Shown here: piece by piece, positions 48,631 to 61,791 of the stretch
How positions within the stretch are numbered: position 1 is the stretch's first letter
Layout: each line of letters opens with the position of its first letter
Source of the DNA: Ceratodon purpureus
Taxonomy: Eukaryota > Streptophyta > Bryopsida > Pseudoditrichales > Ditrichaceae
Direction: 5' to 3'
Assembly (NCBI GenBank): GCA_014871385.1
Contig: CM026432.1
Location: forward strand, 1,195,194-1,259,193
Length of the DNA stretch: 64,000 bases
The notes under the pieces: model-generated
The model's input: only the letters and a program-made list of their open reading frames with translations
Database searches by the model: none
What the model was told of the DNA's origin: nothing
Program-made: the position numbers and the translations under genes

Positions 48631-50598
48631 ATGGCGATGGCGATGGCGGATCCGAGCGCAGAGCTGGAGAAGCTGCGGGAGGAGAATGCCAGCCTCAGGG
48701 ACCAACTGCGCCACCACACACTCCGGGAGCTTGCGGCAGGGGGGGATGGATTGCGAGGGAGTTCGGGTGGCGATGGCGGAGGAGGAGCGTGTCCTGCTGC
48801 GGCGTGGGCTGCAGGAGGCCATGGGTTGTCGCGGGATCAGGTGCAGAGGTACAGTCGCCAGCTGCTGCTGCCGTCGTTCGGGGTCGGGGCGCAGGAGCGC
48901 CTCTGCGAGGGGTCGGTGCTGATCGTGGGAGCTGGGGGGCTGGGCTCCCCTGTGGCGCTTTATCTGGCGGCCTGTGGAGTGGGGTGCTTGGGAATCATGG
49001 ACCCGGATCGCGTGGAGGTGCATAATTTGCACCGGCAGGTGATTCATACCGAGGCGTCTGTTGGGGAGTTGAAGGTCGCGTCGGCGTCGCGGGCTTGCTT
49101 GGCGATTAATTCGTCTATTAAGGTGAGGTGGGGAGAGGAGTTTTGCTGTTATTGCAGGGTGTGTGAATTTGTGGAGTGGTTGGAGTCATAGTTGGAGGTA
49201 GGGTTTTTTGCAGCTCATCACCTTTGTGTTGTGAGAAAATGTGAAATTTAGGTGGGTGCAGGTGTTTTTGAGAATCGGTCCATGGTTGAATTTGTAGTTT
49301 GCAAGAGTTTTTTGAATGGTTGAATTATTTTGAGCAGGTTCGTTGGAATTGCGGTTGTTTGTATTTGTTGTCAGGTTTTGTTTACAAGGGGAATAATGTG
49401 CGAAAACTCAATACCACAGGCATTTCTGAAATTCGGATTTATACAGTGACATTCTTTGGTTTAATTTATATGAGTTTGGTCTCATTTTTAGTTTTCCAGG
49501 GTTTAGGGTTTAGGGTTTAAGGCTGGTTTGAGGGCTTTAGAGGAAGGATATTGATGAAGTTGCTGCTGTGTGACACAACAGGTGGTTGCGTATCCGTTTG
49601 GATTAGCTGCAAAGAATGCCTTGGAAATTATACGCCAATATGATGTAGTGGTGGATGCATCAGACAATGTAGCAACCAGATATCTTGTTAGTGATGCATG
49701 TGTTGTGGCAAATCGACCACTGGTTTCTGGAGCAGCATTAGGAATGGAAGGGCAACTTACAGTGTACAATTATTCGAACGTAAGTGGAATTTTGCTTTGT
49801 CAATTTGTTTGCCGTTCGAATTGGAACAAAGAGTAGTTACAATTGTTGCTGACCGTAATTTTTGAGAAAGCACTGACTTGGAAGTAATTGCAGGGACCGT
49901 GCTACCGATGCTTATTTCCAACTCCACCTCCTCAGGCAGCGTGCCAACGTTGCTCAGATGCTGGTGTGCTTGGTGTCGTCCCAGGAATTGTAGGAACTTT
50001 TCAGGCCTTGGAAGCTATCAAGATTTTGTCAAAAGTCGGGGATCCACTCTCATCTCGAATGCTGATATTAGATTCAATGTCAAGTAGAATTCATACCGTC
50101 AAACTTCGTGGCAAGAGTGCAGAGTGTGTGGCTTGTGGAGGGAGCCCAGCAATCAACCATATAACTCTTCCAAATTTTGACTACGAGGGTTTTTCATCTT
50201 CACCAATGTCTGATGCTGCTCCACCGAGACAGCAAGTAGTGGGGAAAGATCAGTCGATCACTTGTAGAGATTATCATAAATCCGTGGAAGGTCATAAGGC
50301 ACATGTTTTATTAGATGTAAGGGACCAACATCAGTATATAATAGCATCACTGCCAAATTCTTTGAACGTCCCTTTTGATAAACTGCCAGAGCAATTGGAT
50401 ACAGTCCGTGGCGCGGCAAAGAAACATGCACCTGATGGAGGAGAAAATGTACCATTATACGTGATCTGTAGGAGGGGAAATGACTCTCAGCAAGCTGTTC
50501 AAGTGCTTCGTAGTGCCGGCTTCAATTCTGTGTACGACATTACAGGAGGTTTGCAGTCATGGGTCCAAGAAGTGGATCCTACTTTCCCAGACCTATGA
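48631..50598 (+). CDS. MOCS3/UBA4-type adenylyltransferase-sulfurtransferase
   Basis: Three exons (48631-49122, 49582-49779, 49894-50598) encode 464 aa. The enzyme adenylates the C-terminus of a small ubiquitin-like sulfur carrier (MOCS2A/URM1) and then thiolates it, serving molybdopterin synthesis and tRNA thiolation in the cytosol. The N-terminus has a short coiled coil ([15 protein letters not shown]). The E1-like ATP site is [12 protein letters not shown], then [13 protein letters not shown]. Zinc ligands are in CYRC and [16 protein letters not shown] holds the conserved Cys. The C-terminal rhodanese domain has [11 protein letters not shown] and the active loop CRRGNDSQ. The length is typical. 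The start is the first of three in-frame ATGs (MAMAMADPS). Intron 1 contains a telomere-like run. Confidence 0.95.
49499..49518 (+). repeat. Interstitial telomere-type repeat (TTTAGGG)
   Basis: GGTTTAGGGTTTAGGGTTTA is nearly three copies of the plant telomere unit, inside CNX5 intron 1, about 65 bases before exon 2. Plant telo-boxes often sit in promoters or first introns of housekeeping genes. Confidence 0.7.
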
Positions 50599-52868
50599 TC
50601 AGCTGGGTTTCTCATATTTAATAACAATTGGGTGAAAATGGAAATCAGCCAGGTTGAACAACTACAGGATGACGATCTAATGCGACGTCAAGATGCTGGA
50701 GTAGACTGGTGTGCAAGACTTTCCAGTTCATGATCTCTTGTTCGTCAGGTATTTCCCTATAATCTGCGGGGAGAGAATAGTTCGATGTGTAATGAGTATT
50801 CCATCCTGCTGTGTAATGAAACTACCGAAAGAGCTGCTATCAAGTTTCCTAAAGCTAAACCGCAAGTTGAGTGGTCGGGTAGTTCAACATCTGGACACAA
50901 GTTTTATCTGAAGCAGGCGAATCACTCTTCACGATTCAACCCAGGTAGTGTACTCTGTTAGTCAGCTCAGCATGAAAGGGGTATTTCTTATTCTTTTCGA
51001 TTCCCCTTCAATAGGAGAACAGGTGTCACTATGACTAGGCACCATTAGTGTTTCTGGATCAGGAGGATTAAACCTCTTCACTTTCTATGGGAACTGTGAA
51101 ATGTTGGTACTTGTCTAAAATCAATAAGCTACATTTTGAGGTAGTGAAATGCAATTTGCATTCAACAATTAATGCCAAGACTTCTCTGGCGCTTGAGTAG
51201 AAGTGCAGGAGGTCAGAGCACAGTATTGTCAAATGAGTTATCTTCGAAGAGTTAGTATAGCATTGTCACAGCAATGTGTGGTCAGTTACCAGAATGAAAG
51301 CGGACTCTAGTCTGTTTTCTGTATGTTATGGCGCTCATTGGATTCACGGAGATCATGCCACTGTGGATCAAGTAATCACTTGACAACGAGAAATGCCCAG
51401 GTTCGCCTAACCCTCCGATGGTCGAAATTACTTCACAATTGCCCTGTGAAAAATGGTTTTTTCTTTTCATATCTCGGTGGACAACATAGCTCTGAACAAA
51501 GCGATTATGGCAATTCCACCCAGTTACACACCAGAAGCACACACAGTAGTGTCATTGGCCCACCTGTACGGTACAAACACAAAAGCAAGAGCCGTAAGTA
51601 TCTCTTCCATACCCAAGTATCCAAATCCACGTGTACTCAAGCCCAACGTCTGCCAAGTGGCTACACGAGCACTTGATGTGTCTTCAAAAGAAACCAAAAG
51701 ATGCACCAATTGAATCAAAATTGATAGTTGTTTTCTCCAGGCACCTTCGGGTCCTGCTTCTCTGAGCCATAAGGAGCCAGTGAGTTTTGCCGCTTCACAC
51801 CTCTAAAGAAAAACCACATCTGTTCGCTGTCCAACCGAAGCTCCTCCAGCACATCTGTTGTAACTCCAGCTTGGACCCACGTTCAAATTCCCCATCTTTT
51901 GTTAGAAAATTGTGGAAGTTCAACAATTGTAGTTACAATTACTTCTCAATTACGGTAACTGACCATCATCTGTTCGAATCTGTTGAAGAAAAGGCGTGAC
52001 GGATTGCCAAGAGACTCCACCCCGAATTCTTTTCCAATCCATTTCCTACTCCACAAAAATCTGAAACCTTCAGCTGCCTCCTCTTGCGAGCTCGGCAGTA
52101 AGATACTCCCTTAATCAACCACTTAATGCTACCAATCACCTTCATGGCAAACATCGTTGCCGAATCTGCACTTCCAGATCAGCTGGATGATACCTGTAAG
52201 ATCCGACACATTCTTCACTCGTCCCACATTCCTTTTCACATAACACCGAAACTAAGTTATGCCCCCCGGTAATGCAAGATCACAACCGTAGCTTAACCTG
52301 CATCTCAAACGACCACCATCTTCACTTCGGAGTAATCAAAACCTCGCTCAGTACATTCCAGTAACAGGATGAGCAAATCCGACCAGTTTCATTTCTTTTG
52401 TTTTTTTACTCTGTTTTCTTACACACTGGATGATCGGCAACTTTTGTTTTTCGAGATTTTTAGTCTCGGAGATGAACGCAATTGCTGTGAGACCATGTGA
52501 TTAGTTTCCATCTCCGAAGCTTGCAGAGACTGCAGTGACGATAGCAAGCAGTCTCTTTTTGGATGCATGTGCTGCCTCCGCCTCGAGTATTCCACGAGTG
52601 TGCGACTTCCAGATGCCACTTCACTCCTTCACTTTCCAGTGCTTGCTCCGGATGGAATGACACTTGTGTGCATCTGCGTCCATTCAAGCCCCTTTCTTAT
52701 TCCTGCTTCATATGCTGCTGTTTGCCATCACAATATAAGAGCTTCATTGCAGTCTTAGACGCTAAGTTTCTTCTTCTTCTCTCCTGGGACATAGTCTAGT
52801 TTACCTCTTAAATTAAGGGTTTTTTTCAGATGAGTCTGTAGGAAGATTGTATTTTGTAAGGCTTTTGT
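50599..52868. other. Intergenic, CNX5 3' flank and catalase upstream region
   Basis: No gene supported in about 2.3 kb. Open frames of 60-117 codons on both strands between 51.3 and 52.8 kb overlap each other and carry no family motifs. The last several hundred bases are pyrimidine-rich and probably belong to the catalase leader. Confidence 0.4.
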
Positions 52869-55368
52869 ATGATTAGCGCCATGGCAACCCTCGCATCGAT
52901 TCAAGGTTTAGGATCGAAGTTAGCATGTGCACCGAGTGCTTCATCTCCGTCGAGCTTGAGATCCTCGTTTCAAGGTACTAAGCTTTGTGTGAAGGTGCCG
53001 GCTTCAGCGCCAGGCTCACAATCTGCGGGGCAGCAGGCAACGCGCATGAGTGGGAATGGAAATGGTACCGGGAAGAGTGGCGCTCCTGGGAGCTCCGAGC
53101 CTCGCCTGGGGAACAATGGATGCCCATTGTACACCACTTTGGCAGGAATTCCTGTTCCTGACGACAACAACAGGTATTGTCAGGATTTTCCAACCCGTTC
53201 AGTTGAAGAGGTTCTATGAGGAGTTTGAAGAAGTTTTTTGGAAGTTTTGCGAGGAAATGGTTCTAACTTTCTCGGCATGGCATTGGGAAACAGCGTCACG
53301 ATTGGCGAGAGCGGCACTTTGACATTCGAGGACTTGCACTTGTTCGAGAAGAATGCACACTTTAGCCGCGAGCGCATTCCTGAGCGTGTGGTGCATGCGA
53401 AAGGAGCTGGTGCTCATGGGTACTTCGAAGTGACAAAGTACGTTATCGAATCGAACTACATCTGTTTCGGTTTGTCCTTTTTAAAGAAGTGGAGGAACTT
53501 TGAGTGTCGAAGAACACGGTGCTGATGAGTTCTGTGTTGTTTTCCTTTTTCTAGGGACGTGTCCGACCTTTGCAAGGCTGGGCTCTTCAGCGAAGTTGGG
53601 AAGAAGACTCCGGTGTTCGCCCGATTCTCCACCGTGACAGGGGAGTCTGGGTATGCGGATACGGCGAGGGACCCTCGTGGATTTGCCCTCAAGTTCTACA
53701 CTGAGGAAGGGAATTGGGATATGGTGGGCAACAACACGCCCGTCTTCTTCGTCCGTGATGCTATGAAGTTCCCGGACCTCATCCACTCGCAGAAGCGTAA
53801 CCCGCAGACTCACATGAAGGATCCTAATGCTTTCTGGGACTTCCTCAGCCTGGTTCCCGAGTCATTGCACCAGGTACTCTTCAGTCTTTTGATAATCTCA
53901 CACACTTTCGTGCGCTTTCGCTGTCTGTATGCAGATTCTGGCGTCTTTTAATCGATCGTAACTGAATTTTCATGGTTATGTTTCTTTAGGTTTTGATTAC
54001 TTTCTCCCCGAGAGGAGTGCCTGATGGTCACCGTCACATGCACGGATATGGTTCCCACACTTTCAAATGGATTAACAAGGAAGGAAAGGCTCATTGGGTG
54101 AAGTTCCACTTCATCAGTGATCAAGGAATCAAGAACATTACTCATGAGCGAGCTGTCGAGCTTGCGGGAATCAACCCAGACTACTCCACTGAGGATCTCT
54201 TCCAGAACATCCAGAATGGTAATGGTCCATCATGGACATTCAAGGTGCAGGTTATGCCTCTTGAAGACGCTCCCTCGTACCGATGGGATCCGTTTGATTT
54301 GACAAAGGTAAGATGTCATTGAAACACATTTCGTACTTGCACATTTGTAATTGCCAGTTCTTTGAGCATTTGATGTGGTGAAGGTGGGTTTCGGAGCTGA
54401 TATAGATTCATGTGTGGTGCAGGTCTGGCCTCACAGTGATTATCCACTTCGCGAAGTAGGAAAGTTGAAGTTGGATAGAAATCCAACTAACTACTTTGCT
54501 GAGGTTGAGCAAGCATCATTCTCGCCTTCACACATGGTTCCCGGAATTGAAGCCTCACCAGACCGCGTGCTTCAGGCTCGCTTGTTTGCATACGATGATG
54601 CTGCACGATATCGTATTGGATCGAACCACATGCAGGTAAGAGATTGTAATGTGTCTTGATATTTAAGAACCTGGTTATTCCTTTCAATTCGTAGTTCTAT
54701 GTGATCACGATGCTGAACAGGCTCGGTGGCAATCTGATGGTTGGTTATTTATATGGTATCGTAAATGAAACATGCTGGTCTTTGTGGTATCAACAGGTTC
54801 CAATCAATCAGTGTCCATTTGCGAAAGTACAAACTTATACTCGCGATGGGCATATGGTAACTACTGAAAATGGTGGCGGCAAGCCTAACTACTATCCGAA
54901 TTCGTTTGAAGAGTTGTCACAGCCCGATCCTTCCCAACCTGATGTTCATCCTTACAAGTACGTTACACACATTTCAGATCTTGTTGTACCTTAACTTGTT
55001 TTGTGGATGGTTCTCTTTGTAGAGATGACTAGTTGTATGTATTTTGCTGTTGGGACATGATTAGAGCTGACATTGGTTTTTCCATCTGGTGCAGGCACGA
55101 AGGAGGAGTTGTTTCAAGAGCACCGCCCCGGAAGTGGTCTGAGCAAGACGATTACGAGCAGCCAAAGATGCTCTGGCAGAAGATGTCGAAAGAAGACCAA
55201 GAGCAGACAGCTAAAAACATCGCCGGGCATATCCAGGGTGCGAAGGATTCTATCATTCAGCGCCAGTTGGGAGTATTCAGAAAGTGTGACGCCTCCTTGG
55301 CCCAGAAGGTGGAAGAGATGCTGGGCATGAAGCAAAAGTCGGAGGATCCGTATACCATGGTTGCTTAA
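52869..55368 (+). CDS. Heme catalase with plastid-type N-terminal extension
   Basis: Seven exons (52869-53173, 53294-53437, 53555-53873, 53990-54307, 54423-54635, 54797-54957, 55095-55368) give 577 aa from the first ATG or 573 from the second at 52881. It breaks down H2O2. The heme-pocket motifs are intact: distal His in [15 protein letters not shown], Asn in [14 protein letters not shown], proximal Tyr in [17 protein letters not shown]. Motifs such as [11 protein letters not shown] and [15 protein letters not shown] fit small-subunit clade-3 (bacterial/animal-type) catalases rather than the usual plant peroxisomal enzymes. Residues 1 to about 75 are Ala/Ser-rich with few acidic residues ([20 protein letters not shown]), as in chloroplast transit peptides. 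The C-terminus (YTMVA) is not a PTS1. Target and origin are inferences. Confidence 0.92.
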
Positions 55369-56547
55369 GGTGCTGAGAGAGTTTGGAAAACAAGCTTGTC
55401 AATTGTATCGTAGAACTGTTTCTCTTCGAAGCAAATTTGCACAAATTTGAGAAAAGGGAATGAAAGATTTGTAGATGTAGATTGACTTTGTAAGAAATTT
55501 CTGTACATTTGTTACAAATCAGGATACGTTTAGCAACCTACAGCATTGTACGTTTAGTGGATTTTGTGCAAGAAAATGTAGCGCTGATGTTGGCGTGAAA
55601 TCTCAGCCAATTCAACAGTTTTGTAGTTGACGCACCGTGACAATAAAACTGCATGGTACAGTCTTTAACTCAAAAGTATCACCATTGTATTATCCATGTT
55701 TTGAACATACTTTCAGTAATATTTCCAGTCAGGTTGCTACCATGACAATGTTTCATCAAATTAACAGGCGTCTTCAACTACTGATCTAATGAAGATAAAT
55801 CCTAGATAAATCTGAGCAGCTGCATGCAACAGACCGTGACTCTCACTAAGTGAGAGTCTCTCAAAATCTCTACATGAACATCACACTCCATCCTGAACTT
55901 ATATCATCAAAACATGTAAAAACTGCGTCGGAAACGAATTCCAAGAGTCGATCCCTTGACTGAAATACTCATCTCCGAGTTCCTGTCAACTCAATCTTCA
56001 TTGTGTGCTTTCTTCTCACATGCCATGTTTGGTCAATCACACGCTGGTACAAATCCAAACCAAAAACGATTCCTCTACCAGGTGGGAATCCCAGCTTCAT
56101 TCGCCTGCTAAATCTGCCGATACCCGGGGAGAAGAACATATCTGGGAAGAAGGAGAAGACATCCGGGAAGAAGATGACATCCGGGAAGACGAGAAGAAGA
56201 TATCTGGGAAGAAGAAGAGACCCGGATGGGGATGAAGGAAAGACGAGGGAGCATGTGCAAGGCACCTGGTTTCTCTCCGCCATCTCAGAAATCCTGCGTC
56301 GTCTCTCTCGCTTCTCCCCATCTCTGGGTGTCTCTCTCACATAGCACACCGTGTCATTGTCCATCCGGGGCTCCTACTGTTGCTTATTGGCGACGAGATC
56401 TATCTATCTCTGCCATACCTCACCCCCCCCTCTCTGTCTCTGCCCCTCTCTCACTCCTCTCCTCTCCGCACCCACACAGACACTGCCTCTGCGCTTTGCC
56501 TTACTCTCCTTGCTGTCTTGTGTTGTGGTATTTTTGAGTTAGGCACC
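55369..56547. other. Catalase 3' flank and GDI promoter
   Basis: AT-rich catalase 3' region to about 55.9 kb, then a GDI upstream region with a GAA-rich minisatellite (56125-56225) and a long pyrimidine-rich leader (CTCTCTC and CCCCCCCTCTC runs, 56.28-56.5 kb). Confidence 0.5.
56125..56225 (+). repeat. Purine-rich minisatellite, about four 20-23 bp units
   Basis: Units ACATATCTGGGAAGAAGGAG, ACATCCGGGAAGAAG, ACATCCGGGAAGACGAG and ATATCTGGGAAGAAGAAG follow one another about 320 bases before the GDI start codon. Nearly all bases of the repeat body are purines. Confidence 0.7.
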
Positions 56548-59500
56548 ATGGATGAAGAGTATGATGTGATTGTGCTCGGCACCGGCCTCAAGGAATGCAT
56601 CCTCAGTGGCCTCCTCTCCGTCGATCGCCTCAAGGTGCGCCCCTCTCTCCTCCCACGCACCAGATCTGCCAGATCGGTCCTCTTTTGCTGCTTTTCTGCT
56701 CAGGGTTTTTGGTTTCGGGGTGGTGATTCTAGGTGGAGCGACCTAATCGGGTTGGGGAGGTTTTGGGGCGTGTTGTGGAGCTCGGAGAATATGGGGTGGG
56801 GGAGTGTGGGGAAGGGTTGTAGGGTTGGGATGGGTTTTTGGGGGATGGAGCATGTGGTGATTGTTGAATTTGTTTGGATCGGGTCTGAGCTGGGTGGTTT
56901 GGGGATCTGGTGATGGTGGGGGTGCAGGTGCTTCACATGGACAGGAATGACTACTATGGTGGAGCTGCGGCGTCGTTGAATTTGAACCAGGTGAGTGATT
57001 TGCTAGTCGATAGCTATGTCTCAAATGAACTTTTGAAGAGTTTTGTTATGTTTTGTATTATATTGGTTTGATGTTTAAGATCGAGGTGATGGATCGCCGT
57101 TTAGGTCGATGGTCTTTGCTTCTCAACGTGGTTTTCAGCGTGTGGAACTTTTCATTTGGGTAGTATTTGTGATGAAAGGGTGATGATAAGGTGTGGTTTT
57201 AGAGTGGAATGTTCATGTGTGCGGCAGTAGGTTCTAGAACAGCATGGTGAATTTTCCGTTATGGATTCCCTCATGATCGCGACTTGTTTTTGTGGAATTG
57301 GGAGAATTTAAACATTCTATCCAGTTAATCACTGTAAATTTTCTGCGGTTTTTCTTAAGGTTTTTTTGGTTTATTTGTTGCGTGTGAGCCGATCATGATC
57401 GTTTTGTGTGTTTGTTCTTGTGCTGCAGTTATGGCAGAAGTTCAAAGGAGGAGAGAAGCCTCCTGCGTTTCTGGGCTCCAGCAAAGAGTACAACGTCGAC
57501 ATGGTTCCTAAGGTATTTTGAGCATAGCTGTGAGTTGTATTTATTTGTTTTCATTTTCTGTTCATTGAATTGGAATTGGTAGTGCTTTTGACGTCTCAGC
57601 GCATCTGATGTACCATTTCGTATGTCTTAGAGCACGCGGGACGTTTACGGCGTAGAAATCATTGGTCTATTCTAGGTATAGAAGAGTGAAAGATAGTTAG
57701 AATCTGCCTTTCCTAACCATCAATTGTTTTTGCAGTTTATGATGGCAAATGGGGCTCTTGTGAGGGTTCTCATTCACACGGATGTAACCAAGTACCTCTT
57801 GTTCAAGGCTGTTGACGGAAGCTACGTTTACAAGCAAGGGAAGGTGTGCATTTGTATCTTTTCCATCTAGGGCTGATCTTGATGGTTTGACATCGTTACT
57901 AAGTTCTTGGTTGCTTGTTGGAAGCAGGCGTGTTGGCTCCCCTTTGAGTATTTCGAATTTAGAGTCAAGAAAATTGGAACATGATTCAGAATTGTGAAGA
58001 AGACATTGTTGTGTTCCTGCATTATCTTGGTCTTTGATTAAGTATCTTTTGCTATCACGTTTCCAGGTCTACAAGGTTCCTGCAAATGACGTGGAGGCAT
58101 TAAAGTCTCCCTTGATGGGCTTATTTGAGAAGAGACGTGCCCGCAAGTTCTTCATCTTTGTTCAGAACTACGAAGAGGAGGATGCTAAAACCCACGAGGG
58201 AATGGACTTGCGGACAGTTACAACGAAGGAAGTCTTTGAGTATGTTGCCGTCATCCAATTCCGCTCCATTGATTATTTGCACCGAGACTTTGTGGACTAG
58301 TGCGTGCGAGATGTTGTACGCGTGCGCTAGTTGTGGTGAAAGAAGAATTACTTTGTGGCAGCTTTTGTTTGATTCTGTATCTAATGATGGAAATTTGGAT
58401 ACAGCAAGTTCGGACTGGATGCCAACACGATTGACTTTATTGGACATTCTTTGGCGCTGCACCGTGATGACCGATTCCTGTCCGAGCCGGCTTTGGACTC
58501 TGTGAAGAGAGTGAAGGTATCCTGTTCGTCTCTCAATCAGTTTTTTCTTATTCTGTAAGTAAATATGGGAAAAACACTTCAGTTGTAGTACAACGCAGTA
58601 ATTGACTTGATGTGGTCTTGTACACTCGTGCAGTTGTACGCTGAGTCCATGGCCCGGTTCCAAGGAGGATCTCCTTACATCTATCCACTGTATGGTCTTG
58701 GCGAGTTGCCCCAGGTTTGTGTTCAAACCTTCAACGTTGTAGAGTTTCATGCAGGCAGCGACTGTACATTGCTTTTCAGTTTGCCCTTTTAGGGTTGGGG
58801 TGTGAGTTGGAGAGCAACGGGGTTGTGATATTGCCACAACGGTCAGTTAGGGCAGCAGAAGCCAGGGCTGCGTTGATTGCGTCACTATTCGGCATATTCA
58901 GCCTTGTGCGAGATATGGTTCTTACATTTCGTATGATGTGTTGACTCGTTATAGGTGTCATATCTGACGCTTGCCTGATCATTGTGGCTGTAGGGCTTTG
59001 CTCGTCTCAGTGCTGTGTATGGAGGAACGTACATGCTTGCGAAGCCTGAGTGCAAGGTACAGGAGCGTTATTGATGTTGGTCAAAGTATCAATCATTTGT
59101 AGCACATTGCAGCTTATAAAGTCGGCCTCTCGCTCGGAACCTAACTTATGCCGTTGTGACTTGTGGCGGTACAGGTCGAGTTTGATGAGATGGGTCAAGT
59201 GAGGGGAGTTACCTCAGAGGGTGAGACAGCGAAGGCGAAGAAAGTTGTCTGTGACCCTTCATATTTGCCCAATAAGGTATGCTTTTTACTTTTTCTGAGT
59301 TTCGCTATCAATACTCAGGAATTCATCGAGGATTTTAATCTGGACAAAATGTCCGATTCAACATCATCTTCTCTGTAACTCTGGGTTTTTCAGGTGAAGA
59401 AGGTTGGGAAGGTGGTGCGTGCTATCTGCTTCATGAGCCATCCTATTCCAAACACGGGTGACTCTGACTCCGTTCAAATTATCCTGCCACAAAAGCAACT

Positions 59501-60481
59501 TGGGCGCCGATCGGACATGTAAGTCTAGTTGCATGAATGGGACTTGCAAGGATGTGTTACCATGTCGAGGAGATCGAATGGATTCCACTAATAATTTATT
59601 GGTTAATGGAGCAGTTTTGCTGGTTTTTTTATCCCATTGTCGTCCATTCTTGAGTTTGCTTTAACATCAAAATCTCAACTGTTAGAGACTTTTTGTGGCA
59701 GGTACGTGTTTTGCTGCTCTCACTCTCACAATGTCGCACCGAAAGGCAAGTACATCGCATTTGTTTCCGCAGAGGTGGAGACTGAGAACCCCGAGGCGGA
59801 GCTAGAGCCAGGTCTTGCACTTCTTGGACATGTTGATGAGAAGATTATTGATATGTACGACATGTACGAGCCAGTGAATGATTCATCATTGGACAACTGC
59901 TTCATTTCGAAGGTACAAGTTATTTAACAATTTATTTTCAGACATATACTTTGTTTTAAAAAACTATAGTTACTATCAATGAGGATCCTGCTTAGTTTTA
60001 AATCGTTCAAGATATTCATTTGTATTGCCTTAGTCATGAGTTATTGTGTGATATGTTCGTTTGGGCTCTTTTCTACTTTAGGTCCATATCAAAGTAACTA
60101 AATGTATGATGCTTTTTTCCAGAGCTACGACCCAACAACCCACTTTGAGACGACAGTCCAAGATGTACTTTCTATGTACACAAAGATTACCGGGAAGGTT
60201 CGTGTATTTTCTCTTTATCTGATGGCCATGAAGGGTCGTTTGTTTTAGGACGGATTATTTGGCAGTGGCAGCACATAAGCGCGGGGGTTTATCTTTGTCT
60301 GTCCGTGTTTTCTTAGTTGTGAAGATGTTCTTTATTTCGTTTTTAAGTGCGTGGTTGTTTGGAGTCAAATCTGTTGTATTAAGGGTATTAGTCCACTGAC
60401 TTGGAATGAGTACGTCAATGAATGCAGAATCTGGATCTGAGCGTGGACTTAAGTGCTGCAAGCGCTGCCGAGGAGGAGTAA
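56548..60481 (+). CDS. Rab GDP dissociation inhibitor
   Basis: Thirteen exons, all GT-AG and in frame, give 445 aa, the usual family length: 56548-56634, 56928-56990, 57429-57512, 57736-57843, 58067-58239, 58405-58516, 58634-58714, 58994-59056, 59175-59276, 59394-59518, 59702-59912, 60123-60197 and 60428-60481. GDI extracts prenylated GDP-bound Rab GTPases from membranes and returns them to donor compartments. [20 protein letters not shown] is the conserved start with the Rossmann-like motif. Rab-binding-platform residues lie in [16 protein letters not shown] and [27 protein letters not shown] and [11 protein letters not shown] belong to later conserved blocks. The C-terminus is short and acidic (SAASAAEEE). 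No break or unusual residue was noticed. Confidence 0.96.
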
Positions 60482-61791
60482 TGGCTGTTATATAGACAAA
60501 GGTGTTTACTTTTTAGTTGACTGCGAGAGCTTTGTTGCACTCCGAAGCTCTACTTCCGGTTACTTTTTGCGAAATGCAATTCACATTTCCCATGTTTGTG
60601 CAATGACGTAAGCGGCAAACCTTTCTGTATTTAAGTGCGCCCTTGGGTATGGTCGTGGTACAATCACCTATTATTTATGAGGCAATAGGGACGACCATAT
60701 GGCCATTTGCCATCATGAAATTGATATAACAATGTTATGCATAGTTTGTGCAGTTCACTAGCATTCAAATAGCCCTATGTGTGACAATCCAAAGACTTGC
60801 TACCGTATATGGGTATTCATGTAGAAAATATGTGTTCAGCTACATTCATTCATGGGACTTCTATTTGATGTGGATACAAAGCGCAGCTAGGCTTCTTTAT
60901 GCCTTATTTTGTAACTCATTTAGATGATCTACTACACTATTCTACTACTCAGGTGTTAGTTGTTGGTAACCTCCTTTATGTTAATGATTATAACTTCGAT
61001 TTGAACGATCTATATACATATTAAGGTTCTGGGGAAGGATTTCAGCGACTCCCAGTTTGTTAGGTTCACTTGGGTGGGCATCTTCTGAAGACAACTTTTT
61101 GGCTGATGCCCAAAGCTCAAATCGGAGCTTATTAAGTTTATTCTTCTTGCCTATCCACCTGCCTTGTGTGCTGACCTTTAACACCTTATTGGCAGAAATT
61201 GAGAGGCGTGAGAGGTGAGACTAGCACAAGGCATGGCCCATTCCTACTTCATGATACTGCAGACGAAATGTTACTAGAGGCAGAAACTAAAAGCTGCTTT
61301 CTCAATTTCGAGGTTTAACCACTGTATCTGGAAACATGACATGATTCTTTAGATTATATTTCTACATTAAAGTGAAAGTATAGGTAAAACTATGAAAGTA
61401 TATACTACAATTTTCCGCTAATATGAGATCTACATGTTCATATATTTAGAAGTAACCGTTGTATTGTGTCCGAATATCCTGGATATGGGTCTCGGAATAA
61501 AATCCGACAGCTTCACACTTTCTCCAGATGTCATGATTCTTTAGATTAGACTTTTACATTAAAGTAAAAGTATAGGTAAATGGAAAAGCCACTTTGAACT
61601 CATTGTATATAAGGCTTGGGGTGAACTCATTATTATTATATATTATCTATGAGGTTGTAAGGTTGTAAGGAAAGTGAGTAATATTTTTATATTTTATTTT
61701 ATACTACTATTATTTTTATATATATTTTGTTTAGTGGAAATTGATCGGATTGAAGGTTTGAATTTATAATTTGGAGTTGAAAAGAGTAGCA
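60482..61791. other. Intergenic between GDI and Sec61-beta
   Basis: Increasingly AT-rich. A duplicated 50-bp block is listed separately. No gene recognised. Confidence 0.45.
61340..61581. repeat. Direct repeat of about 50 bp, 192 bp apart
   Basis: CATGATTCTTTAGATTA (61340 and 61532) begins two blocks that continue to AAAGTATAGGTAAA with only a few differences over about 49 bases. Confidence 0.7.

Noticed and set aside
51323-52799. Several 60-117-codon frames before catalase
   Set aside because: They overlap on both strands and lack motifs; position fits catalase upstream region.
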